A DNA stretch of 64,000 nucleotides. Origin: Arthrobacter wenxiniae (GTDB taxonomy: Bacteria > Actinomycetota > Actinomycetes > Actinomycetales > Micrococcaceae). The notes below the pieces were generated by a model that saw nothing but the letters and a program-made list of their open reading frames with translations, was not told the origin of the DNA and searched no databases. The position numbers were made by a program, and so were the translations under genes. Shown here one piece after another: positions 16,427 through 25,639 of the stretch. The stretch spans positions 62,001 to 126,000 of the forward strand of contig NZ_JAAMFM010000001.1 of assembly GCF_013376105.1 (NCBI RefSeq). Direction: 5' to 3'. How positions within the stretch are numbered: the first letter of the stretch is position 1; each line of letters opens with the position of its first letter.

Positions 16427-16813
16427 ATGACTTCCGACACCTCACTCAACGACGAACAGGCCGCCAAGGTCGTCGCCCTGGCCATGGGCCTGGCCCGCGA
16501 GGGCCGCACGGCCGACCTCGCGGAATTCCTCGACCACGGACTGGCTGTGGATGTGCAGGATGAGGGCGGCAACACCCTGTTGATGCTGGCCGCCTACAAC
16601 GGCCGACCGGAGTCCGTGAAGATGCTGCTGGACCGTGGCGCCGACGCCAACATCCGCAACGGCCGCGACCAGGCGCCGCTCGCCGGCGCGCTGTTCAAGG
16701 GCGAGGATGCCGTCGTGGCCCTGCTGGTGGCCGCCGGGGCGGACCTCGACGCCGGGACGCCCACCGCAAGGGCGGCCTCGGCCATGTTTGGCCGCGAACA
16801 CCTGCTCGGCTGA
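16427..16813 (+). CDS. Ankyrin-repeat protein next to catalase
   Basis: 128 residues with about three ankyrin repeats, best seen in DEGGNTLLMLAAYNGRPESV, then KMLLDRGADANIRNGRDQAP and the third ending VVALLVAAGADLDAG. There is no signal peptide, so it is cytoplasmic. It converges on the catalase gene. In Pseudomonas aeruginosa the ankyrin protein AnkB is encoded beside katB and supports its activity; here the proximity suggests, but does not show, a similar helper role. Probably leaderless. Confidence 0.85.
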   Translation: MTSDTSLNDEQAAKVVALAMGLAREGRTADLAEFLDHGLAVDVQDEGGNTLLMLAAYNGRPESVKMLLDRGADANIRNGRDQAPLAGALFKGEDAVVALLVAAGADLDAGTPTARAASAMFGREHLLG

Positions 16814-16840
16814 GCCCGGCGCCGGCGCTTGAACCTGTCA

Positions 16841-16880
16841 GGGTCTCGACGCGCTCGCAGAGCTCGCTGCCCGACCACCG
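16841..16880. repeat. 40-bp dispersed REP-like element, copy A
   Basis: This stretch matches 36191-36230 at 36 of 40 positions, sharing the core GCAGAGCTCGCTGC and the end CGACCACCG. It lies in the ankyrin-katA intergenic gap. It belongs to the GGTGGTCGAGC-type intergenic repeats. Confidence 0.75.
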
Positions 16881-16907
16881 CCAGGGCCGCGGCGCGGGTT
16901 AACCGAC

Positions 16908-16958
16908 GGCGGCGGCACCCCGCCTGACGCTTGATGCGCAAGGCAAGGTGCCGCCGTC
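16908..16958. terminator. Hairpin between convergent ankyrin and catalase genes
   Basis: GGCGGCGGCACC at 16908-16919 pairs with GGTGCCGCCGTC at 16947-16958 (11 of 12), with a 27-nt loop, 19 bp beyond the catalase stop. It could terminate both transcripts. Confidence 0.45.
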
Positions 16959-16977
16959 GTGCTTGAAGAAGCGGGCG

Positions 16978-18441
16978 CTACTTGGACGCCTGCAGGGCCT
17001 CGACGGCCTTGCGCACACCTTCGCCGTAGGCGGGATCCGCCTGGGTGCAGTTGTGGATGTGGCGCTCAATGGTGGCCTCGGAGGCACCGTCGATGGCGCG
17101 GGCGGTGTTCTCGAAGAGGACTTGGCGCTGCTCTTCGGTCATCTTTTCGCGGAACAGGATGCCGGGCTGCTCAAAGTAGTTGGCATCGTCCTCGCGGTAG
17201 TTGAAGCGGTCGGCCACGGCGCCGACGGCGTGGGCCGGCTCGGCGTAGGCAGGCTGCTCGGCCCAGCGGCTGTAGGAGTTCGGCTGGATGCTCGGCGTAC
17301 GGCCCTGGTTGCCGTCGACGCGCATGGCGCCGTCGCGGTGGTAGGAGTTGACCGGGTTCTTCGGGGCGTTCACCGGGATCTGGTGGTGGTTCACTCCGAG
17401 GCGGTAGCGCTGGGCGTCACCGTAGGAGAACAGGCGGCCCTGCAGCATGCGGTCCGGTGAGTAGCTGATGCCCGGCACCACGTTCGCGGGGGAGAATGCT
17501 GCCTGCTCGACGTCGGCAAAGTAGTTCTCGGCGTTGCGGTTCAGTTCCCACTCGCCCACCTCAATCAACGGGTAGTCCTTCTTGGACCAGACCTTGGTGA
17601 GGTCGAAGGGGTGGTACTTGTAGGTCTCGGCGTCGGCCTCGGGCATGACCTGGATCATGAGCTTCCACTTCGGGAAGTCGCCGTTCTCGATCGAGTCGAA
17701 GAGGTCGCGCTGGTGCGACTCGCGGTCGCTGCCAACGAGCGCGCCGGCTTCCTCGTCCGTGAGGTTCTTGATGCCCTGCTGCGTCCGGTGGTGGAACTTG
17801 ACCCAGAAGCGCTCGCCCTCCGCGTTGATCAGGGAGTAGGTGTGCGAGCCGAAGCCGTGCATGTGGCGGTACGACGCCGGGATGCCGCGGTCGGACATGA
17901 CGATCGTGACCTGGTGCAGCGATTCGGGCAGGTTGGTCCAGAAGTCCCAGTTGTTCTCGGCGCTGCGCAGGTTGGTGCGTGGGTCACGCTTCACTGCGTG
18001 GTTCAGGTCGGGGAACTTCAGCGGGTCGCGGAAGAAGAACACGGGGGTGTTGTTGCCCACCAGGTCCCAGTTGCCTTCCTCGGTGTAGAACTTCACGGCA
18101 AAGCCGCGAATGTCGCGCTCGGCGTCGGCAGCGCCGCGTTCGCCGGCCACGGTGGAGAAACGGGCAAACATGTCCGTCTTCTTGCCCACCTCGGAGAACA
18201 CCTTGGCGCTGGTGTACCGGGAGATGTCGTTGGTGATGGTCAGGGTGCCGAATGCGCCGGAGCCCTTGGCGTGCATGCGGCGCTCGGGAATGACCTCGCG
18301 GTCAAAGTGGGCCATCTTCTCCAGGAACCAGGCATCCTGGAGAAGCATGGGGCCGCGGGGACCGGCCGTGAGGCTGTCCTGGTTGTTGGCGACGGGCGCC
18401 CCGGCGACGGTGGTCAGCGGCAGAGTGTTGTCATTAGCCAT
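16978..18441 (-). CDS. katA: Monofunctional haem catalase
   Basis: 487 residues, a small-subunit catalase. The distal His is about residue 57 in [12 protein letters not shown]; the distal Asn is in [16 protein letters not shown]; the proximal haem Tyr is in [14 protein letters not shown]. It converts hydrogen peroxide to water and oxygen. It follows a Fur-family gene by 33 bp on the same strand and has no obvious promoter of its own, so both are probably co-transcribed from the palindrome-bearing promoter at 18926-18940. It ends facing the ankyrin gene. Confidence 0.96.
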   Translation of the reverse strand: MANDNTLPLTTVAGAPVANNQDSLTAGPRGPMLLQDAWFLEKMAHFDREVIPERRMHAKGSGAFGTLTITNDISRYTSAKVFSEVGKKTDMFARFSTVAGERGAADAERDIRGFAVKFYTEEGNWDLVGNNTPVFFFRDPLKFPDLNHAVKRDPRTNLRSAENNWDFWTNLPESLHQVTIVMSDRGIPASYRHMHGFGSHTYSLINAEGERFWVKFHHRTQQGIKNLTDEEAGALVGSDRESHQRDLFDSIENGDFPKWKLMIQVMPEADAETYKYHPFDLTKVWSKKDYPLIEVGEWELNRNAENYFADVEQAAFSPANVVPGISYSPDRMLQGRLFSYGDAQRYRLGVNHHQIPVNAPKNPVNSYHRDGAMRVDGNQGRTPSIQPNSYSRWAEQPAYAEPAHAVGAVADRFNYREDDANYFEQPGILFREKMTEEQRQVLFENTARAIDGASEATIERHIHNCTQADPAYGEGVRKAVEALQASK

Positions 18442-18474
18442 GAAAGTATTTCGCTCCTAGGTGTTTTGTGTTTC

Positions 18475-18903
18475 TCAAGTCTTCTTGGCGGCGCAGTCCG
18501 GGCAGGTGCCCCAGTAAATGACCTCGGCTTCGTCAATGGTGAAGCCGTGGTCGTTGGAGGCGTGCAGGCACGGAGCCTCGCCAACGGCACAGTCGACATC
18601 GGCTATGTCGCCGCAGCTGCGGCACACCACGTGGTGGTGGTTGTCGCCCACCCGGGCCTCAAACCGGGCCGGAGACCCCGAAGGCTCAATCCTGTGGACC
18701 AGTCCGGCGTCTGCCAGGGCTGCCAGCACGTCATAGACGGCCTGCTTGGAGACGCTGCCCAGCACTTCCCTGACGGCACCAATGATGGTGTCGGCATCGG
18801 CATGCGGATGGGCCCGGACGGCCCGGAGGACGGCCAGCCGTGGCCGTGTCACGCGCAGCGCAGCCGCCCGCAACATCTCCTCCGGTTCCCGTACATCGAC
18901 CAT
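18475..18903 (-). CDS. Fur-family repressor, peroxide-sensing type, upstream of catalase
   Basis: 142 residues. N-terminal winged helix (VTRPRLAVLRAVRAHPHADA, VSKQAVYDVLAALADAGLVH), then the metal-binding dimerisation domain with GDNHHHVVCRSCGD and the second CxxC in TCPDCAAKK. The order fur-catalase is the FurA/CatR/PerR arrangement, in which metal-catalysed oxidation relieves repression. The start ATG at 18903 has a poor ribosome-binding site; a GTG 9 nt upstream is possible. Autoregulation through the 15-bp palindrome 23 bp upstream is likely. Confidence 0.9.
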   Translation of the reverse strand: MVDVREPEEMLRAAALRVTRPRLAVLRAVRAHPHADADTIIGAVREVLGSVSKQAVYDVLAALADAGLVHRIEPSGSPARFEARVGDNHHHVVCRSCGDIADVDCAVGEAPCLHASNDHGFTIDEAEVIYWGTCPDCAAKKT

Positions 18904-18925
18904 GTGACCCACACTTTCATGTTTT

Positions 18926-18940
18926 CTGGACTGAGTCCAG
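18926..18940. promoter_or_regulatory. Perfect 15-bp palindrome, candidate Fur/PerR-type box
   Basis: CTGGACTGAGTCCAG: CTGGACT and AGTCCAG are exact reverse complements around a central G. It lies 23 bp upstream of the repressor start, beside AT-rich sequence, where a -10 box would be expected. No second copy stands directly before katA. Confidence 0.65.
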
Positions 18941-19045
18941 TTAAATTTTCGACGCGCCCTCCACAAGCGCTGCCGGCCACCGTGCCGTCCACACCTTCCG
19001 TGGTCCCCCTGTTGTGCGGCCGGGGATGTCCGTAGGCTCGCCTTC

Positions 19046-19681
19046 ATGGAAACTTTCACCGGCATCCCCACCGCGGCCAGCGCCTTCTACGCCGAGCTTG
19101 AGGACAACAACAACCGCGACTGGTGGCTGGCCCACAAGGCCATGTACGACGCCGTGGTGCGGCTGCCGCTGGAGTCCCTCCTTGCGGAGCTGGCGCCGGT
19201 GTTCGGCCCCGCCAAGCTGTTCCGCCCCAACCGTGACGTACGCTTTTCACCCGACAAAAGCCCCTACAAGACAGCGCAGGGCGCGTTTGTCTCGAACCAT
19301 GAGGGCGTCGGCTTCTACCTTCAGGTCAGCGCCGACGGTCTGCTGCTGGGCGGCGGATTTCATTCCACTTCCCCCGCCCAGCTGGCCCGCTACCGCACGG
19401 CCGTGGACGCCCCCGTCAGCGGGGACGCGCTGGCCGGCATTGCGCAGGCCCTCTCGGAGTCCGGGTTTTCGGTCGACGGGAACAGGCTCAAGACCGTTCC
19501 ACGCGGCTTCCCGAAGGACCATGCGCGCGCGGAACTGCTCAAGCACAGGACACTCAGCGCCTCCATGCACCTGGGACAGCCGGACTGGATGGAGACGGCG
19601 GGCGCGCGCAACGAGGTCGCCCGGCGCTGGGAGCAGCTGCGCCCCCTCGTTGACTGGACCATCCGCTACGCGGCTCCGTGA
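19046..19681 (+). CDS. DUF2461 family protein
   Basis: 211 residues spanning the DUF2461 pattern: AASAFYAELEDNNNRDWW, then FRPNRDVRFSPDKSPYKT, and GFYLQVSADGLLLGGG. It is cytoplasmic, of unknown function, widespread in bacteria. TAGGCT at 19033-19038 ends 7 nt before the ATG with no Shine-Dalgarno sequence, so it is probably leaderless. It is divergent from the fur-katA unit. Confidence 0.88.
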   Translation: METFTGIPTAASAFYAELEDNNNRDWWLAHKAMYDAVVRLPLESLLAELAPVFGPAKLFRPNRDVRFSPDKSPYKTAQGAFVSNHEGVGFYLQVSADGLLLGGGFHSTSPAQLARYRTAVDAPVSGDALAGIAQALSESGFSVDGNRLKTVPRGFPKDHARAELLKHRTLSASMHLGQPDWMETAGARNEVARRWEQLRPLVDWTIRYAAP

Positions 19682-19776
19682 CCCAGGCCAGATTGGTCGA
19701 TTGCTTGGCGCCGCGGATGTACAGTCACAGAACCCGCCAGGACCCACGGGACAGGGCCCCGCTGCGGAGGCTGGTG

Positions 19777-20553
19777 TCAGCGCACCCGCTTCAGGTAGTA
19801 ATGCATCGGGGCCTGGCGGATCCGGGCAGGGGTGATGCGGACCAGGACGCCAGCCGTCCCGAAGAATCCCCGCAGCAGGCGCTCCTGGCGCCTGGACCAC
19901 GTGAATTCATACAGCTCCCGCACAGAAGGGGGAAGCAGGCCCACTGTCAGAAGGCGGACCAGCGGCATGGCCGCCTTGATCCACAGCGGGGCATGCCGGG
20001 CCGCCAGCAGTTCGCGGGCCACCTCGTGGATGGTGGCGTCCACGGCCAGTCCACCGAGGCTGCGCTCCCAGTAGGCGGTGAAATCTGCGCGGGTTGCCGG
20101 CCACAAGGCGGCGGGCATGCCCAGGGCCGTGCCCAGCACGGCGTAGTCCCGGTACACGGCGTCGGCGGCGTCCGGGGCAAGGGCCGGGAACACGGCGTCG
20201 TACACCTGGATGGCGGATGCATACAGGGTGGCGGCCACCCACAGCTGGAGCGCGGGGTCGCCGGCGTCGTAGGCGGGGCGCCCGGGTCCGGCCACACCCC
20301 TGACCGGCCGGTGCGCGCGCTGGACCCTGGCGGCGACCAGTCGCTGCTGCTCGGGGGTGCCGTTGCTCAGCGCGTAGACGTAGCCCAGGGTGGCGTGGAG
20401 ACGGCTGAGCGGGTCGGCGGCAAAATTGGAATGCCTGGCCACGCCGTGGCCGACGGCGGGGTTGGCCAGCTGGAGCAGGATCGCCCGGCCCGCGCTGGCC
20501 AGCAGCACGGACTCCGGCGCGAAGCCCGCGATCCCTGCCACCGGCCGGCGCAT
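19777..20553 (-). CDS. MpaB/DUF2236 family oxygenase-like protein
   Basis: 258 residues. PESVLLASAGRAILLQLANP and AVGHGVARHSNFAADPLSRL are the signature N-terminal region of the ER-bound oxygenase MpaB / rubber oxygenase (DUF2236) family, which usually coordinates haem through conserved histidines. The C-terminus is basic (RIRQAPMHYYLKRVR). The substrate is unknown. The start ATG at 20553 is only 2 bp after the stop of the amino-acid permease, so they are co-transcribed and probably translationally coupled, an unexpected pairing. Confidence 0.82.
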   Translation of the reverse strand: MRRPVAGIAGFAPESVLLASAGRAILLQLANPAVGHGVARHSNFAADPLSRLHATLGYVYALSNGTPEQQRLVAARVQRAHRPVRGVAGPGRPAYDAGDPALQLWVAATLYASAIQVYDAVFPALAPDAADAVYRDYAVLGTALGMPAALWPATRADFTAYWERSLGGLAVDATIHEVARELLAARHAPLWIKAAMPLVRLLTVGLLPPSVRELYEFTWSRRQERLLRGFFGTAGVLVRITPARIRQAPMHYYLKRVR

Positions 20554-20555
20554 GG

Positions 20556-22067
20556 CTAGCCGCGCAGCCCTGCGGGCACGGCGGGAGCAAGCCCTTCGGC
20601 CGCTTCCCGGCGCAGGCGCGAATTCCAGTGGCCGTAGGAGAAGTAAAAGACAAGCCCGAGGGCCACCCAGACGGCAAAGAAGACCCAGGTGACGGTGGCC
20701 AGGTTGAACATCAGGTAGATGCACAGCACGGCGGACACAATGGGCAGCACGGGGCCGAACGGCACGCGGAAGGACGGCTTGAGGTCCGGGCGCTTGTGCC
20801 GGAGCACCAGGATGCCGACGCTGACCATGACGAACGCACTGAGCGTGCCAATGTTGATCATCTCGCTGAGCAGTTCCACCGGCGTGAATCCTGCCAACAC
20901 GGCGACCACGGCGCCGCACATGATCTGGGTGCGGGCCGGGGTGGCGTGCTTGTCGGAGGTGCGGCTGAGGGCGCGCGGCAGCATGCCGTCGCGGCTCATG
21001 GCCATGGTGACGCGGGCCAGGCCCATGAGCAGGACCATGATGACGGTGGTGAGCCCGATCAGCGAGCCCAGGGAGATGATCACCACGGCCCAGTCGGCCC
21101 CCACCAGGTGGAAGGCGGTGGCCAGCGACGGCTCGGCCTGCGCGGCCAGGTCCTTGTAGGACACCATCCCGGTGACCACCAGGGTGACCAGGATGTACAG
21201 GACCGTCACGACGGCCAGGCCGGCAAAGATCCCGCGCGGCAGCGTCTTGGCCGGGTCCTTCACTTCCTCGGCACTGGTGGCGACGACGTCGAACCCGATG
21301 AATGCAAAGAACACGAGGGCGGCGCCGGAGATGATGCCGGTGAAGCCGTACATGGCCGGGGTGGCGCCGGTGAGGAAGGAGAGAAACGGCTGGGTGGCCC
21401 ACGAGGTGTCCGTGACCGGCGCCGGCTTGGATGACGGGACGAAAGGGGCGAAGTTTGCGGCCCTGACGTAGAAGAATCCCACGACGATCACGAACAGCAC
21501 AATGGCGATCTTGATCATCGTGAACACGTTGTTGATCCGTGCGGACAGCTTGGTCCCCAGCACCAGGACAACGGTAAAGGCGGCCACCACCACCAGCGGG
21601 CCCCAATACACCGTGACGCCGAGCAGCGAGAAGTTGGACGGAATGTCGATGTGGACGGCTTCGAGGAAGTTGCTCAGGTAGACGCCCCAGTACTTGGCGA
21701 TGACGGAGGCGGCCATCAGCAGCTCCAGAATCAGGTTCCAGCCGATGATCCAGGCCAGCAACTCGCCCATGGTGGCGTAGGTGAACACATATGCACTGCC
21801 CGTGACGGGGATGGCGGTGGCAAACTCGGCGTAGCACATGACGGCCAGCGCGCAGGTGACCGCGGCCAGGACAAAGGAGATGGTGACGGCCGGGCCGGCA
21901 TAGCTGGCGGCGGCCTTGGCGCCGACGGAGAAGATGCCGGCACCGACGGCCACGGCAACGCCCATGATCATCAGGTCCCAGCTGCTCAGGCTCCGCTTCA
22001 GGGTGCGCCCGGGCTCGCCGGCGTCGGCCAGGGAGAGCTCAATGGATTTGGTTCGGAACAGGTTCAT
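20556..22067 (-). CDS. APC-superfamily amino-acid permease, cationic-type
   Basis: 503 residues with twelve to fourteen helices. The glycine-rich first helix GVAVAVGAGIFSVGAKAA and the later FFAFIGFDVVATSAEEVKDP are diagnostic of the CAT/YhdG subgroup of APC transporters, which takes up Lys, Arg or broader amino acids with protons. The start is ATG at 22067; GTG at 22070 is one codon upstream, and neither has a strong ribosome site. It is the first gene of a pair with the MpaB-like gene. Confidence 0.9.
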   Translation of the reverse strand: MNLFRTKSIELSLADAGEPGRTLKRSLSSWDLMIMGVAVAVGAGIFSVGAKAAASYAGPAVTISFVLAAVTCALAVMCYAEFATAIPVTGSAYVFTYATMGELLAWIIGWNLILELLMAASVIAKYWGVYLSNFLEAVHIDIPSNFSLLGVTVYWGPLVVVAAFTVVLVLGTKLSARINNVFTMIKIAIVLFVIVVGFFYVRAANFAPFVPSSKPAPVTDTSWATQPFLSFLTGATPAMYGFTGIISGAALVFFAFIGFDVVATSAEEVKDPAKTLPRGIFAGLAVVTVLYILVTLVVTGMVSYKDLAAQAEPSLATAFHLVGADWAVVIISLGSLIGLTTVIMVLLMGLARVTMAMSRDGMLPRALSRTSDKHATPARTQIMCGAVVAVLAGFTPVELLSEMINIGTLSAFVMVSVGILVLRHKRPDLKPSFRVPFGPVLPIVSAVLCIYLMFNLATVTWVFFAVWVALGLVFYFSYGHWNSRLRREAAEGLAPAVPAGLRG

Positions 22068-22197
22068 CACAGGTCGCTTAATCTTCAGGTATTTTCAACC
22101 ATTTGACTTTACCGAAGCCCTACCAGATCAGCGGAATTCCGGATATCATTTCTCACTATTTGAGACGGGCCAGGCGGGGGCGACGGAAGCGGCGGCG

Positions 22198-23613
22198 TTA
22201 TTTCTTGGAAATGTTGACCATTTGTTCGCGGTCCACCACCTTGACGCGCTCGCGGACCACCTCGATCCCGGACTCGGGAACAAACGTGGCGCCCAGGCGT
22301 TGTTCGTGGGCGTCAAGCTTGATCCAGCCGTCCCAGGTGGTGTACTCCACGCCCCGGGATTCAAGCAGTTCCACAATGGCGTTTTCGTCCGGATGCACCG
22401 CCACGGGCAGGCTGGCCCGGTCCTCCAGCAGGCAGCCGATGGTTTCCAGGGCGTCGCCCTTGGTGCTCCCGATCAGCCCCACGGGCCCGCGCTTGATCCA
22501 CCCCGTTGCATACAGGCCGGGCACGGGGGCGCCGTCGTGCCCGAGGACGCGGCCGCCGTCGTTCGGGACCACCCCGCGCGCCGAATCGAAGCCCACCTCT
22601 GGAAGCTCGGAGCCAAAGTAGCCCACGGCCCGGTAGACGGCCTGGACGGGGTACTCCACAAACTCGCCCGTGCCCCGGGCGTTGCCGGTGCCGTCGAGCT
22701 CGTTGCGCTCAAACCTGATGCCGGAAACCTTGCCGTCGGTGCCCAGGATTTCCACCGGCGTGTGCAGGAAGTGCAGGTGCAGGCGGCGCGACGCCGGCAC
22801 GCGGCTTTCGTCGTGTTCCTCGGCCAGCCAGTTGGTGAAGGTCTTCACGATCGTCTTGACCTGGTTGTTGGTGCGGATGGCCTCGTCGGAGGCTTCGTCA
22901 AAGTCGAAGTCCTCCTCATAGAGCACGATGTCCACGTCGCGGGAGTGGGAAAGCTCCCGCAGCTCCAGCGGGGTGAACTTCACCTGGGCGGGGCCGCGGC
23001 GGCCGAAGATGTGCACGTCCGTGACCGGCGAGGCCTTCAGGCCCTGGTAGACGTTGTCCGGGATTTCGGTGACCAGGAGGTCATCGGCGTGCTTGGAGAG
23101 CACGCGGGCCACGTCCAGGGCCACGTTGCCGTTGCCGATCACGGCGACCTCCTTGGCGGTCAGCGGCCATTCGCGGGGGACGTCCGGGTGGCCGTCGTAC
23201 CAGGAGACAAAGTCGGCGCCGCCAAACGAGCCCTCCAGCTCGATGCCGGGGATGTTCAGGTCCGCGTCCTTGATGGCGCCCGTGGCGAAAATGACGGCGT
23301 CGTAAAAGGAGCGGATGTCGCGCAGTGAAAGGTCCCGTCCGTACGTGACATTGCCGAAGAAGCGGATGTCCCCGCGGTCCAGCACCTTGTGGAGGGCGTT
23401 GACGATGCCCTTGATGCGGGGGTGGTCCGGCGCGACCCCGTAGCGGATCAGGCCGTAGGGTGCGGGGTGCGACTCGAAAATGTCAATGCTGACTTCGACG
23501 TCCCCGCCGGCCACTTCCTGCGACTTGGTCAGGATGTCCGCGGCATAGACACCGGCCGGTCCGGAGCCAACAATGGCGACGCGGAACGGGCGGGCGGTTG
23601 TCGAGTTAGACAA
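22198..23613 (-). CDS. fprA: Ferredoxin-NADP+ reductase, FprA type (copy 1)
   Basis: 471 residues. FAD-binding VAIVGSGPAGVYAAD at the N-terminus, APYGLIRYGVAPDHPR, NADPH-binding VAVIGNGNVALDVARVL, and GWIKRGPVGLIGSTKGDA near the C-terminus define adrenodoxin-reductase-like FprA. It transfers electrons between NADPH and ferredoxin. The start is TTG at 23613, supported by GGAAGG at 23627-23622. It is alone on its strand. Parts are nearly identical at nucleotide level to copy 2 at 32750-34225, with intervening stretches diverged, which suggests gene conversion. Confidence 0.93.
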   Translation of the reverse strand: MSNSTTARPFRVAIVGSGPAGVYAADILTKSQEVAGGDVEVSIDIFESHPAPYGLIRYGVAPDHPRIKGIVNALHKVLDRGDIRFFGNVTYGRDLSLRDIRSFYDAVIFATGAIKDADLNIPGIELEGSFGGADFVSWYDGHPDVPREWPLTAKEVAVIGNGNVALDVARVLSKHADDLLVTEIPDNVYQGLKASPVTDVHIFGRRGPAQVKFTPLELRELSHSRDVDIVLYEEDFDFDEASDEAIRTNNQVKTIVKTFTNWLAEEHDESRVPASRRLHLHFLHTPVEILGTDGKVSGIRFERNELDGTGNARGTGEFVEYPVQAVYRAVGYFGSELPEVGFDSARGVVPNDGGRVLGHDGAPVPGLYATGWIKRGPVGLIGSTKGDALETIGCLLEDRASLPVAVHPDENAIVELLESRGVEYTTWDGWIKLDAHEQRLGATFVPESGIEVVRERVKVVDREQMVNISKK

Positions 23614-23863
23614 GGATGAGTCCTTCCGAACTGTGGTCCGCGGCACCAGGGGTCACCGGACCGCGGCGGGAACGCCACGCGGACGCTGCTTTCCCAGTCT
23701 AGGTGTCCGGGACCGGTGCCGGTAAGGGGCGCCCGGCGAACGTGATCAACCCCTCAGCCACCCCTGGATTCGGGCGGATGCCCGCATGTTCCTGCCAATC
23801 CCAGTCCAGTCGCACCCCGGGTGGCCATGGAATAATGTCCCCTTCCGTGCTGTTGTAGGCCTT

Positions 23864-24844
23864 GTGCCGATCAGCAAACCCTCCACAGCGACCACGCCAG
23901 CGAAAACCACGTCCACGGCCCGCATCAAGCCCGTCCGGAGCGAGACGGCAACCGGCATGCTCTTTGGCATTGGCGCCTACGGACTGTGGGGCCTGCTTCC
24001 GCTTTACTTCATTTGGCTCATGCCGGCCGGCAGCCTGGAAATCGTCGCCAACCGGGTGGTCTGGTCGGTGGTCTTTTGCGCCCTGGTCATCACCCTCACG
24101 CGCGGCTGGGCGAAGATCGGCGCGGCCGTGCGGAACCCGCGCATCCTCGGCACGCTCGGCGTGGCCGGCGTCCTGATCGTCATCAACTGGCTGACCTACG
24201 TGTTTGCCGTGACGCACGGCAATGCGATCGAGGCCTCGCTGGGCTACTTCATCAACCCGCTGGTCTCCGTGCTCCTGGGCGTGATCGTCCTGAAGGAAAA
24301 ACTGCGTCCCCTCCAATGGGTGGCGGTCGGCGTGGGGTTCGCGGCCGTCGTGGTCCTGACCATCAGCTACGGGAAGCTGCCGTGGATCGCACTGGTCCTG
24401 GCGTTCAGCTTCGGCCTCTACGGGTTCGTGAAGAACCGGGTGGGCGGCAGGGTGGACGCGCTCACCAGCCTGAGCGTGGAGACGGCCGTGCTGGCGCCGT
24501 TCGCCATCGCCACCATGGTGGTCCTGGCCGTGCTGGGGCAGGCCACGCTGACCGGCCTGGGCGCCGGCCACTTCTGGCTCATGGCCGCCTCCGGCGTTGT
24601 CACGGCCGTCCCCCTGCTGTTCTTCGGCGCCTCCGCCCGGCGCCTGCCCATGACCACCATTGGCCTGCTCCAGTACGTGGCGCCGCTGCTGCAGTTCGTC
24701 GTGGCCACTACGCTCCTGGGTGAACACATGGGGCTCGACCGCTGGATTGGCTTTGGCATAGTGTGGCTGGCACTGGTGATCTTGACGGCGGACTCCCTGG
24801 TCCACTACCGGCACACCGCACGACTGCGCCGGGCGGGCGCCTGA
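23864..24844 (+). CDS. rarD: RarD-type EamA/DMT permease
   Basis: About 326 residues with ten helices. GMLFGIGAYGLWGLLPLYF at the first helix, RVVWSVVFCALVI, and INWLTYVFAVTHGNAIEASL followed by GYFINPLVSVLLGV are hallmark RarD sequence. The family has been linked to export or chloramphenicol sensitivity without firm substrate. The start is taken as GTG at 23864 to give a normal N-terminus with a short Ser/Thr-rich tail; an ATG at 23786 would extend it without homology. Confidence 0.85.
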   Translation: MPISKPSTATTPAKTTSTARIKPVRSETATGMLFGIGAYGLWGLLPLYFIWLMPAGSLEIVANRVVWSVVFCALVITLTRGWAKIGAAVRNPRILGTLGVAGVLIVINWLTYVFAVTHGNAIEASLGYFINPLVSVLLGVIVLKEKLRPLQWVAVGVGFAAVVVLTISYGKLPWIALVLAFSFGLYGFVKNRVGGRVDALTSLSVETAVLAPFAIATMVVLAVLGQATLTGLGAGHFWLMAASGVVTAVPLLFFGASARRLPMTTIGLLQYVAPLLQFVVATTLLGEHMGLDRWIGFGIVWLALVILTADSLVHYRHTARLRRAGA

Positions 24845-24874
24845 AGCCCGTCGTCGCAGGCGAAAGGTGCGTGC

Positions 24875-25582
24875 ATGTCCGTTGAGGCTTTTGACCTGCT
24901 GATTGTAGGCGGGGGCAAGGCCGGGAAGTCGCTGGCCATGGACCTGGTCATTGGCGAGGCCTGCTTTGTGGGCCCGCGCACGGTGGAGGTGACGGACGAC
25001 GCCGGCACGCACCGCACGCTGTCCGGCACCAATGTGGTGATTAACACCGGGATGGTCCCGTTCGTGCCCGACATCCCCGGCTTGCGCACAGCCGAGCCGT
25101 TGACCAGCACCTCCATCCTGGCCCTGGAATCGCTGCCTGCCAGCATTGTCATTGTGGGTCGTGGAACGACTACCGGATACTGAAGGCCAGCCTCGCCGGC
25201 GGCTCGTGGAGCCACCAAGGACAGGCTGATCCCCTACTGTGTGTTCACCACGCCGGAGCTGGGCAGGGTGGGGCTGAGCGAAACCGAAGCCCTGCACGCC
25301 GGGTACGGCATCAGGATCGCCACCATGCCGGTCTCCGCCATTCCGCGCGCCCGCACCGTGGGCCAGCTTGACGGGGCCTGGAAGGCCGTGGTGGAGCGCG
25401 GCACCGACAGGATCCTGGGCGCGGCCCTTCACGGCCGCGGGTCCAGCGAAGTGATCGCCGTGATCCACATGGCGATGCTGGGCGACGTCCCCTACCAGCA
25501 GCTGCGCGACGCGGTCATCACGCACCCGACCATGGCCGAGGGCCTCCAGCTACTCTTCAGCGACGCGTTTCTGGCGCCGTAG
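24875..25582 (+). pseudogene. Decayed FAD-dependent pyridine nucleotide-disulfide oxidoreductase
   Basis: The first part (ATG 24875) begins with the FAD motif DLLIVGGGKAGKSLAMDL but then jumps to GEACFVGPRTVEV, missing about 90 residues. It continues through TNVVINTGMVPFVPDIPG to SIVIVG, then loses most of the NAD domain and shifts frame twice (NDYRILKASLAGG, then TKDRLIPYCVFTTPELGRVG). The C-terminal dimerisation domain runs to the stop at 25582. The intact protein would be about 450 residues, like mercuric or dihydrolipoamide reductase. Two internal deletions and frameshifts leave no functional product. Confidence 0.82.
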
Positions 25583-25586
25583 AACC

Positions 25587-25630
25587 GGTGGTCGAGCCTG
25601 TCGGGATCCAGGCTTCGACAGGCTCAACCA
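25587..25630. repeat. REP-like inverted repeat
   Basis: TGGTCGAGCCTGTCG at 25589-25603 and CGACAGGCTCAACCA at 25616-25630 pair at 14 of 15 positions with a 12-nt loop. It lies between the converging pseudogene and universal stress gene, so it may also terminate transcription. The right half recurs inside cysD at 48.1 kb. Confidence 0.7.
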
Positions 25631-25639
25631 ACGGCACAC

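Noticed and set aside
16125-16430. Plus-strand open frame before the ankyrin gene
   Set aside because: No ribosome-binding site, no motif, and Arg/Pro-rich composition; it ends on the ankyrin start.
23699-25525. Long minus-strand open frame opposite rarD and the oxidoreductase relic
   Set aside because: The plus strand has clear RarD motifs; the minus product shows only Gln/His/Arg-rich low complexity.
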